DNA from: Dendrophyllia cribrosa
Lineage: Eukaryota > Cnidaria > Anthozoa > Scleractinia > Dendrophylliidae
Direction of reading: 5' to 3'
NCBI GenBank assembly: GCA_024195265.1
Contig: JAJLRJ010000005.1
Coordinates: 47,316,894 to 47,380,893 of the forward strand
DNA length: 64,000 nucleotides
The first letter of the stretch is position 1. Every line of letters starts with the position of its first letter. The notes beneath the pieces are model-generated. The model saw nothing but the letters and a program-made list of their open reading frames with translations, had not been told where the DNA came from and did not search any database. Shown here one piece after another: positions 1 through 8,717 of the stretch. The position numbers were made by a program, and so were the translations under genes.

Positions 1-373
1 TCCTGTAAATAAAGTTTGCTTAAAAATGCTCATTAAACCAGAATATTGCCCCAGCAAATAATATAATAGCAGAAGTAGCCAAGGACTTGTGATAAAACTT
101 TCATTGGTAAAATGACTTTTTTTCCAAACATTTTCAATTTTTGTACGTATGGTCGTAGGAATAACATATGTTTGTCAGTTGTTGATTGTTTTGTGTTTGA
201 TTGAAAACCAAAGGTGTGAATGGCCAGGTCAGCCCTTTTTATACCAGAACTTCCAGTTGAAGACCCAGTAGTAACCATTATGCATTGCGTGATAAAAACA
301 ATGTAAGTCTCGATCCCGTGAAATAAATAAAAATGGCAGAGGCGCGCGGAGCGTAATGGTCATTACTGGGCCT
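1..373. other. Intergenic, nothing recognised
   Basis: AT-rich sequence. No ORF with recognisable homology, no TIR pair and no RNA gene seen. Confidence 0.5.
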
Positions 374-375
374 TT

Positions 376-1437
376 AAAGGCCCATCGTCACTTACCGTGA
401 CTCATTGCGGGCGTTCTAGAATTTCTGGGGCCCAGAAAATCCATTTTGAGGCGAGAAAGTTTGATTCCTAATCCGTTTACATCGGGGAATCTGTATCGTC
501 TATTAACTTCAAGATGATTTCGTTCGAATATTTAGTTCATATTCCAGGCATTGCATCTTGTTTTTGTATGTTTTCTTTTATTTTCCATCGTTACTGATAC
601 GTTTTCTAAGCAACACCGCCGAAGGCTCGAGGCGGCTGTCAAGAAACGAGATCCTTCAGAAATTCGGTCGTCCATGGAAAAGAAATAGGTATATTAGATT
701 GCCTACTATAACAAGTTAAGATTTATCTTCGAATCTTTTCTTTGTAATTTTTTTCCACATACAGATACTGTCAGTTGACATTTGAATATTACTACCGTTG
801 ATGCATGACCGGTCGACCGTAACTGTAAACAACAAAAAAGCTCAAAACTTCTCGGCTCGCCGGCGGAGTCGTTTTTGCCAGCATCTATGTGAAATATTCC
901 ATAGAAGTTGAAGGAGGTTTTCTCCGTCCCTAGCCGTTGAATTTTTTTTTATGCAAACTTCTGAAGCCGAGAAAACATCCTCCGCCAGCGGAGCTCATTA
1001 ATTATGCCCGATGCAAATAACAGCCCACAAAATACAAACACTTCTCGGCTCGCTGGAGGTTTCGTTTTAAGGGGCATCGACCTTAAACTTTCGGTACAAA
1101 TAGCAGGAGGTTTTCCGCGTCCCTCGACGTGAAAATGTTTTCGATGCGAACTTTCGAAGCGGAGGAAACTACCTCGGCCACTGGAGCTACACAAAGGCGG
1201 GTTGAGCGGCCCCAGACAAAATGCGAGACATGTTATACGGACTTTAAATATCTAACAGGACCGCTTCTTTGGACTAATAAATTTTAAAATCAATGTCGAG
1301 CGAAATTTCAAACTCACTGTACATTTCTTCCTGGAGATGAGAGGCCAAAATTTCACTTCGCGAGAAATCGCATTTATCTGGGTCCAAATCAAAATAAACA
1401 ATGCGCGGTGCATCACGGTAAGTGAAGATGGGCCTTT
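376..1437. mobile_element. Non-autonomous TIR element with an internal tandem duplication
   Basis: The ends are a 25-bp inverted repeat, one mismatch apart (left 376-400, right 1413-1437; AAAGGCCCATC...ACCGTGA). Inside, a unit of about 190 bp occurs twice in diverged form (about 847-1020 and 1050-1195). Its anchors are CTTCTCGGCTCGC, a GGAGGTTTTC stretch and a GAAGC(C/G)GAG stretch. No coding capacity is seen, so it is probably a MITE-like element. No clean target duplication could be read. Confidence 0.5.
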
Positions 1438-1439
1438 AA

Positions 1440-1688
1440 GTTTTCACTAACGACGGAATCGGAGTCGTAATCAGAAGCGCAGAGTGTTACGATCAAGTGA
1501 AAATCAAACCGACGGAATCGGAAGAAGATTACGGAGTCATAAGCGGAATCGGAAGAAAATGGAACCGTTCTGATTCTTCCGACTCCGATGAGCTTATGAC
1601 TCCGCTTACGACTCCGATTTTCGATTTTCACCAGGTCGGAAGCGCTCTTACGACTCCGACTCCGACTCCGTCGCCAGTGAAAACCAGC
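1440..1688. mobile_element. MITE with GTTTTCACT ends
   Basis: The ends are inverted: TTTTCACTAACGACGGA on the left and the complement of TTTTCACTGGCGACGGA on the right. The interior is a degenerate palindrome rich in GGAATCGGA/TCCGACTCC, which is why both strands look open there. It abuts the previous element and has no coding content. Confidence 0.6.
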
Positions 1689-2461
1689 CTTTAAGGTCCT
1701 GGCTGACACCCATACTCGTGATAAGCATGAGAAGATTTATTACACAATTGTGGTTGCTGCATTGGTAATTGCACATTTTCATGATCGTGTGCAAAATCAA
1801 AACAATTCATCGTTTTTCCTAAATATGGATTGGAATTTATTTTGCCATACTTGGTTGGAATAATTCTATGCTGATCAGGCTTAATATATGTCACACACGC
1901 ATCAAGAACAAGTAACATTTTCATTTTCAAAATATTTGAGATTAACATTACATCTGAGTTTGTTTTACTTTTTAAATGTGCAATTCAATATTTGTTCATC
2001 TTGCAAGTTACAATTGATAATCAGTCCATTGTTGTCCAGATAGCTGTTTTTCTGATTCCTTACAGCGTTACTATGAAGTGTTAATACAGGAAGCACAATT
2101 CGAACTGTACAATGTACATGATTAAAACTGTTACAATTGCTAAATGACAACAACTGGAAATTGTCTCCATGTTTGTGCTTCTCAAATTGAAAAGACTTTG
2201 TCAGCTCTGAACATGTTTTCAGAGATTATTGGTAGTTTGACATTTTGTGGTTACAATAATGCATGAACAGCAGGTCACCAATTTCTTCAGCACTTGAGAA
2301 TTTTTATCATTGTCACCAGCATTAGTTGATGTGCTAAATGTTTGCAGATGCATTGACTGGAGGTGATTGAGTACCTTTAAAAAGAAAATAAATGAATACC
2401 TTGAGATTCAGTTCATTTTTTTAAGTGTTTTGTCATACTTAAGTTTAAAACCAAAATAGCT
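1689..2461. other. Intergenic, nothing recognised
   Basis: AT-rich, with no supported gene or repeat. Short minus-strand ORFs show no recognisable domain. Confidence 0.5.
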
Positions 2462-2464
2462 TTA

Positions 2465-2823
2465 TAGGCCTGTAAACGAATGACCGAAGTTGGACAAAAA
2501 TGTTAACAAAGCTTTTTCACCTGAAATATATTCCTTGGGGGTAGGTTAGTGCACACATAAAAGTCCACCCGAATCCAACCATGGCAACCTTGTTTTTACG
2601 TGACCGTGGGAAAATCCAAGATGGCCGCCAAATCCAAGATGGCCGCCATTACATAAATCACTCTATCTTTGGAAAGGAATGACGGAAAAACACGTATAAT
2701 ATGCCGAATGCCACTAAATCCGACATGCCCATTCGTTTAGTGATGTCTCCAGGGTCATTAGAGGTCAAGGTCAGGCTAAAAGGTCAAGGTCATGGCAAAA
2801 AAACGACAATTTGAAAGGAAAAT
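2465..2823 (+). repeat. Left TIR of the Academ-like element
   Basis: Pairs with 23190-23558 in inverted orientation with few differences. It contains two CCAAGATGGCCGCC-type motifs near 2617-2650 and, near the inner end, two TCAAGGTCA motifs (2765-2800). Confidence 0.8.
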
Positions 2824-2997
2824 CGGAGGTGATCATGATAGTCTGCTTACAACTAAGAATGAAAACTGTTAATATTATTGCATTTATAACACTGCAGTTG
2901 GTACACTTCTGTTGTCTCGATATTGCGAAAAGGGAGTGGTACACAGGAAGCCCAATATCTACAGTTAATCGCAAACTTAACATTAAGTACTTATCAT

Positions 2998-5645
2998 TTA
3001 ATCGTCATCGTTTTCCTCTTCGGTTTCTACTTGGAGTGTATTCAAGCAAGAGATGCCCCGGCACTGACCACATGCAGATGTACAATGGAGACCATTTTTG
3101 CGGCAGGTGCAATTCCGTTTGTCACAGCGTCCACCACAGTTGCATCTGATTGTTCTAAGAAGTGATTCCGGGGCTGCAGATTGAGACATTCGGACTGGCA
3201 CCAAACCGCCGGATGATACTTTCCAGCCCCAGTCTGTCGATGGGAGGTCATTACCTTGCCATGTCTGTACCTGATGATACGTCCTTTAACTGTGGAATGA
3301 TGCTGCATCCATTGTCGGTGGAAGTTTTTCAGGAGGCACATATCCTGCTAAAGTTACAACCTTCTCCTGAAACCTTTCTACTCTAGCTGAATTCAGGGAT
3401 GGTGCCCGTTGACATCCATATATTTCAAGAAGGGCCTTCTCTCCCGCTGTTTTCACATCTTTCTTGGAGGATGATGGACTCATGAAAGTGTTGATGGTGT
3501 TTCTCAGGGCACTAACCTTCTTCAGTACCGTCGCTTTACCAATTCCATAAGGCCGTGATGTTGTGTCGCAGCCGCTGATTGCATGAAGAAACAAAAGACC
3601 TCGTGATAAGAATGGATCCAGCTTTTTCTTCAAGATATTGATAGACACTGTTTGTTTGGACATAACCATATAAAGATCGAAATCCTCAGCATTGGCATGA
3701 TGTATCAATAACTGGAAGACGTCTGTATCGTCGGCGATTACAGCAGTTGGCTTTTCAGTTGAAGAGCTACAAGCCATCTTACAGATTGTAAAATCGGCAT
3801 CCTCGTCTGCATGCTCAACCGCGATTCCTTCCTTCTGCATCTCCTCGGCTAGTAAGTAGATCAAGGCCTGCTTGTTAGCGCTGTTGTCAAGTAATGCTTT
3901 CTTGATCATGGTAAGACGCATTTCGCCTGAAACGGACACACAGGCACCAACTTCAGTCCCCGGGCTTCAGTCCCTGTTCTCCGACTATGGGCTTCGTCTT
4001 TCGTGCTTGGTCCGTGATAACCATCAAATATGACCAACGCTTGCCCATAGCTAACCTTCACGTGCCGAACGTACATTTCACAAATCTCAGCGTAGGTCAT
4101 GTGCTTTGGCCATGCGAACGTATGCGGTAATCCTCCGCCATCAACAACGTACTGTAAACCAGTTGCGGGAAGGGTTGGGACAATACAAAGAGGTGCAATC
4201 TTCAAACGATAATTAATAAGTTCCGCTTTGTCTCCAGTTCTCATTTGCATATTATTGTCAAATAATGATGCAGGCAAACAGCACAATTCAAATCTCAGGA
4301 GATCGGGTAGAGGGACTTCCCCAACGCCCATAACAAGCAGACGCTGATAGAGATGCCCGGGATCCATAGTAGACTCAGAATATGATGAGCAAAACCCCAA
4401 ATTATATAGCAAATCAATAAGATCACGATGACCGTACTTGTGGTCAAGTGTGACACTTAAGCCGACTTGTAAGGGTGACAAAAAACGTCTCGGACAGGTT
4501 GCGCTCATAATAGCTTGGCCGATAGATGTGCAGCGCAGCTCTGCAGCTTTGCGTTTGATGATGGTTCTCAAGAGTAAACTCAAAGAGGGTGGCAATAAGG
4601 AAAGGTTGTGGTCCATGGACTTCATTTCAGATGCTTCTGGATATACGCCTTTATGCTTTTCGGTGCTCTTGATTTCGCTTCTAATATGTTCGCCGACAAC
4701 TTCAATCATAGTGTTAATGTCTGTCGAGTCTTCAGTCATTCTCGTATGGGTGTCATGGATCATTTGCTTCACATTGGACGATAACGTGACTATGAGCGGA
4801 TTTTGCATTGATGACGTAATCGATACCCTGTCTCCGTAATGGGCACGTAACTGTCGCTGAAGTGATTTTCTTGGAATATGTATCCTCGTCACCTGCCTGA
4901 CTTTGCATTATTTTAAAAAGTTCGTCCAGTGTTATTGTTTCGTCGTCGTTCTTTTCCAAATAATCAGTTACTTGTTTAAAAGCATTGTTCTTCCTCTCAT
5001 CCACAGATCCACTAGGTCTTCCCCGCTTTATTGGAGGTACTCCATCTTTGGTACAAGATAGCGTTTCTAAACTAAGATTTCTAGGTGATATAAAATACTG
5101 AAAGCATTTCCGATGGTAGGTAGCCTCCTCCGCTGGCAGATCGTGAATGCATAACATTCGATGAGAGACCGCATCTGCCCACTCATCCACTTGGTTTTTT
5201 TGTCGACGTTCCGCACATCGTTTTGTAATCGTTTCTTTAACAGACAAAGTCGTTGCACCGCTGTATTCATATTCTTGATTGCTTGGATGCTTTCTAGCCT
5301 TGACTTTATCTACTGTTTATCCGCATAGAAAGCAGTCAGTGCGAAAACTGAATGTCGTTTTATCCGAACGAAGTTTTGGGGTTGAGTCTTTTTCAAGAGC
5401 TCTTTTTCTGGTTTGTGCATACCGTCGTTCATTAGTGTGATGTTTTCGGCACTTGATGTGGACGTAAAACCGGTTTCATTTTTGTCATAAACGTAAATTG
5501 GGATTGGATTTTCAGGATACACATTATTATGCTTGACAGAATACTCATTAATTTTATTAAGCCCTTTTTGTCCTACACCCGAATACTCACTCGAAGGGCA
5601 CGATAAACCCTCCATGCATATCAAACAGACATCTGAGCTGGCCAT
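2998..5645 (-). pseudogene. Academ-like transposase/nuclease gene, multiply frameshifted
   Basis: Read on the minus strand, the coding sequence runs through successive frames: 5645-5310 (N-terminal Cys-containing segment), about 5312-4870, 4892-about 3940, about 3939-3300, then the frame ending at 2998. The third and fourth pieces carry a nuclease-like block: the acidic ADDTDVFQLLIHH, then GCDTTSRPYGIGKATVLKK, resembling the helix-3-turn-helix of XPG/FEN1 nucleases. The last piece has a Cys8/CXC motif (CNCGGRCDKRNCTC, then CTSACGQCRG) close to the C-terminus. Frame changes fall near 5310, 4870, 3940 and 3300, at least one beside an A-run, so the copy should be dead unless these are sequencing errors or introns. 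The pieces are collinear and each is strongly coding. The gene starts about 670 bp inside the Polinton insertion point. Confidence 0.65.
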
Positions 5646-6318
5646 AGCAATACACTATTTCACTATGAAAGAAAAGAAAACAAAACTAATTAAGCTGTCG
5701 TTGTTTACTTAAAACGAAGACCTCTTTAGAATTTCATGCGAGGTTACCAAGCTACATTTTCACGATGACGAACCTCACTATAGTCTCTGTAAGTTATCAC
5801 AGATGTCTCTCAAATTCCAAAATATTATTAGCAGTAAGTTTAACTCGACTCCGTAGATAAGTTCTAATTCATAAGTTAGCTAAGAAAAGTCTTCTTCTGG
5901 TGAAAAAGTTATGGAAAGAATTTCCATTTCTCTGCTTTCAGAGTATGCTTATCGGAGATTTGAGTCTAACTGCACATTTAAAAACACAAACATTCATTCA
6001 AAAAGTTAAAAAGAAAACAAAATATGCAAGTATTATGTAGCAACCTTAAATATCAGAAAAAAGTGGATGAAAATACGTGCAAATGTAGATCACTCACCTG
6101 TGACACTCGCCAGCTTGACAAACTCTGATGATGTAAAGATAACCGCTGACCAAAGTACAACACGTTCAGTCCCAGTCCCCTTTTTGCATCAAATACATAT
6201 ACTTAATACATTTGTTCTTGATAAAACTCAAAGCGACGTTTTGAGTTTATAAGTTTGCACGTATCGTGATATTTTTTGGCTTTTGCTTCTTATTTATTTT
6301 TCCAAATAACCCTGACTT
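5646..6318. other. 5' region of the Academ-like gene
   Basis: Non-coding, AT-rich sequence upstream of the minus-strand transposase gene, interrupted at 6319-6324 by the Polinton target site. It presumably held the promoter. No specific site could be called. Confidence 0.4.
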
Positions 6319-6324
6319 GACTCA
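6319..6324 (+). repeat. Target-site duplication GACTCA, left copy
   Basis: Direct repeat of 23036-23041, immediately outside the Polinton end. Confidence 0.92.
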
Positions 6325-6506
6325 AGTAGTTAAGGACTTGGCGGTACCAGATCAGTTTTGCAAGACTGATCTGATACCAAGCCAAGTCTTAACTACTTCC
6401 CATCTGTTGGATTAAAAAATATAGAAAAATCAAATGAAACTATATGTTAATAAAAACAAAGTGCGTTTATTTCATTGCGTGACACAATTCTCGGAAACAC
6501 AGGAAG
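6325..6506 (+). repeat. Polinton left TIR (182 bp)
   Basis: Matches the inverted 22824-23035 except for about 30 bp missing around 6470-6480. The outer 73 bp (6325-6397) is itself an imperfect hairpin with arms of about 32-33 nt and an 8-nt loop (6357-6364). Confidence 0.95.
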
Positions 6507-6766
6507 GAATTATCAGTGAATGACATTCTCGGTAATATGTAATAGTTAGGGGGTTTTCCCGAGGAATGAGTCGTCAGATTGTAAACAGGAAGGAGTTATC
6601 GGTGTGTGACTTCTCAGAAAAAAACAGAAAGTTGATGAAAACAAATTAGTCATCAATTTTAAACAATTGTCTTGCGTAATTGTGACGAACATAGGAAGTT
6701 GTTGACTTTCAGGAAATGAGTCATCAGATTTTTAACCAATAGAAAATGACCCCATAAATTTACCAG
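6507..6766 (+). repeat. Subterminal degenerate repeats of the Polinton
   Basis: Variants of one motif family recur three to four times: AGGAAGGA(A/G)TTATC(A/G)GTG, GACTTCTC/GACATTCTCGG, and GAGTC(A/G)TCAGATT. The first copy overlaps the inner TIR end. The right end has no equivalent block because the polymerase gene runs almost into its TIR. This could be a replication or packaging signal or a promoter region; that is inference. Confidence 0.5.
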
Positions 6767-6829
6767 ATGATAAAACAGATGATAAAACAACTGATAAAAT
6801 ATCTGATAAAACCAGACACTGAAGTTACA

Positions 6830-7207
6830 ATGCCTCTGTCAATGGAAGAATTAGCAAAACGTTACCAATCCACATGTGACAATATACAAGATTCTATCAT
6901 AATTATTGAAAGTATGATGGGCTCAAACCAAGAATTTAGTTTTAATATCAACAGAGAGATTTATTCTTTGAACACAACGGATCTGTCTGTTGCTGATAAA
7001 AGTGTTGATCGCTATTTGACAGTGCTCCAGGAATATAAGAAGATGTTGTCATATGAAAAATCAAGACGACGCCTAGATGAACAAATGAAGAATGCAACTG
7101 AATTGAAAACAATAAAGGAGAATTTAAAGAAGAATCGACAAAATCGGAAAATCAATTTTAATCCATATGCAAAGAAGATGTCTGGAGCTGAACAACCGAA
7201 TAAGTAA
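6830..7207 (+). CDS. Small charged helical protein, function unknown
   Basis: I do not recognise this protein. From the ATG at 6830 (MPLSMEELAKRYQ) it is 125 aa. The same frame is open to an ATG at 6767, but that stretch is only a GATAAAAC-type microrepeat (MIKQMIKQLIK), so the later start is preferred. The C-terminal half is rich in Lys/Arg/Glu and likely helical or coiled coil (about residues 60-110), ending in a basic tail. It is the first gene inside the left TIR and reads toward the VLTF3-like gene. A DNA-binding or core role is possible but unproven. Confidence 0.6.
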   Translation: MPLSMEELAKRYQSTCDNIQDSIIIIESMMGSNQEFSFNINREIYSLNTTDLSVADKSVDRYLTVLQEYKKMLSYEKSRRRLDEQMKNATELKTIKENLKKNRQNRKINFNPYAKKMSGAEQPNK

Positions 7208-7582
7208 AGAAACTTGGAACTTTTGTGAAATTATGAACTTTTATTGTTTTTAATAACCGTAAGGTAATGTATCAATATTGTTTTCATTTATTTGATAATT
7301 CGCTTATCATATCCAAGTGTAAAAACTTTTTCGTTGTATTCGTTAACTATACCGTTGTTTTTTCGAGTGATCTTGTTTTCATTTACGATTGTTATATCTC
7401 ATTTGTTTCTTGACAGTTTTACTCAAACTATCGTGATTCAAAAGATTGTTATTTTCATGGTTTAAAAACGTTAATCTTAATTTCTCTAGAATATTCTGTA
7501 AAATCATTAAATATTAAACGCAGTCAAAACAAACTGACAGGTGTACGCATATATAGAAAAATATCTCATATAATAGTATAGA
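7208..7582. promoter_or_regulatory. AT-rich intergenic region upstream of the VLTF3-like gene
   Basis: 375 bp without an ORF. It ends in an AT-rich motif (CATATAATAGTATAGA) directly before the ATG at 7583, matching the pattern before most other genes of the element. Confidence 0.4.
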
Positions 7583-8194
7583 ATGAGTTGTGATTCAGAA
7601 ATGCATAATGCACTAATAGACATGCATGAATTAATATGTCCATTTTGTGATCAGCAATTAGCAAAAGTTGATAAAACTATAAAAGCAAGTGAACTGTGTT
7701 GTGAGAATAAAGAATTAATTAATGACAATGGAATGAATGTATGTCAAAACTGTGGTATGGTAGACTCTTATGATTTAGTGCCTGGTTATATTGACTTTCA
7801 TGAGAATATGTATAGAATAAGGAGGAAGAGTGCGTATGTAAGAAAATATCATATCGAAAATACCATAAATAAATATAATAAAGAAATTCAATTGAGTTTT
7901 CAAGACCGTAACAAAATATACAAGATATTTGCATTAATAAACAACGTGTTACCAGAAGTTAATAAGAACCGTAAACGGATGATTAGTATTAAATATGTTT
8001 TGATGCAGATATTTAAAATCTTGGGAATGGAATATGAATTCATACCACTTTCAAAATCAAAGAAGACATTAAAATTTTATGAGACTTGGTGGGACAACAT
8101 ATATGAATTAATAAAGGATGATGCTGCTAAAATTAGTCATACGTCATGCAAAGGGGGTTTCCCTATGAATGAGTTATTGAATGAAGTTTGTTAG
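7583..8194 (+). CDS. VLTF3-like late transcription factor (putative)
   Basis: A 203-aa protein with an N-terminal zinc ribbon: C19-x2-C22 and C54-x2-C57, the latter in CQNCGMVD. A basic tract with Tyr/His (about 77-100, YRIRRKSAYVRKYH) follows, then a helical block with NRKRMISIKYVLMQIFKILG (129-148). The order zinc ribbon, Y/R/H-rich segment, then an asparagine/arginine-led 'YVL...LLG' helix is what I know of the poxvirus VLTF3 (A2-type) late transcription factor family of nucleocytoplasmic large DNA viruses, virophages and Polinton-like viruses. In those viruses it drives late gene transcription. Similarity is by eye. A generic TFIIB-type zinc-ribbon protein is the alternative. It converges on the minus-strand gene ending at 8213. 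Confidence 0.6.
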   Translation: MSCDSEMHNALIDMHELICPFCDQQLAKVDKTIKASELCCENKELINDNGMNVCQNCGMVDSYDLVPGYIDFHENMYRIRRKSAYVRKYHIENTINKYNKEIQLSFQDRNKIYKIFALINNVLPEVNKNRKRMISIKYVLMQIFKILGMEYEFIPLSKSKKTLKFYETWWDNIYELIKDDAAKISHTSCKGGFPMNELLNEVC

Positions 8195-8212
8195 TAAAGT
8201 TTACTTGAAGGT

Positions 8213-8695
8213 TTACTCAAATTTTTTATCATACTGTTTCTCGAATTTATCAGCAAGAGGACAAAGATCGATGATTATTTCATCAATCAGCCTCATTTCA
8301 TTTATAAATGCGGTATGGTTAAATTGATTTCCTCTGAGACATGAGCGTAAATCAACTAATACTTTTTGATATGTTGTGTATGCAAATTTAGACATTTCTA
8401 TTTTTCTTTTATAGTTTTTAATTTCGCAGTATGTCTTAATCAATAAACCACTACCACTTATTACTCCTAAAATAATAGGATTTAATGTAATTAAACCAGC
8501 TATTGAACCAGTAACAACTAACCCTACTGACGTTATATTTATAATTAAATTCAATCTTTTGAAATATTTGAATGTCTTTTTATAACACCAAAAACGTTTG
8601 TGATAAAATTTATACAACGCTTTGATTTCAGATATTTTTTCCTGGCTTATGCTCTTATCAATATGATTAAAATTGAATATGTCTGTTTGAGTCAT
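8213..8695 (-). CDS. Two-pass membrane protein (SLATT-like topology)
   Basis: 160 aa. An N-terminal helical part with aromatic/basic residues (about 25-47) is followed by two closely spaced hydrophobic segments (about 49-69 and 72-90, rich in Gly/Ile/Leu) and a long amphipathic C-terminal helical region. Two adjacent membrane helices flanked by helices recall the SLATT superfamily of 2TM pore-like proteins, but that is a topology comparison only. It could be a virion membrane, entry or exit protein. ATG is preceded by TATATTATATA on its own strand. It lies just downstream of the fibre-like gene (22 bp gap), on the same strand. Confidence 0.6.
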   Translation of the reverse strand: MTQTDIFNFNHIDKSISQEKISEIKALYKFYHKRFWCYKKTFKYFKRLNLIINITSVGLVVTGSIAGLITLNPIILGVISGSGLLIKTYCEIKNYKRKIEMSKFAYTTYQKVLVDLRSCLRGNQFNHTAFINEMRLIDEIIIDLCPLADKFEKQYDKKFE

Positions 8696-8717
8696 TATAT
8701 AATATAATTATATTAAT

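Noticed and set aside
1413..1709. 98-aa Arg/Ser-rich minus-strand ORF
   Set aside because: It is the translation of a palindromic MITE rich in GGAATCGGA; the opposite strand is open too.
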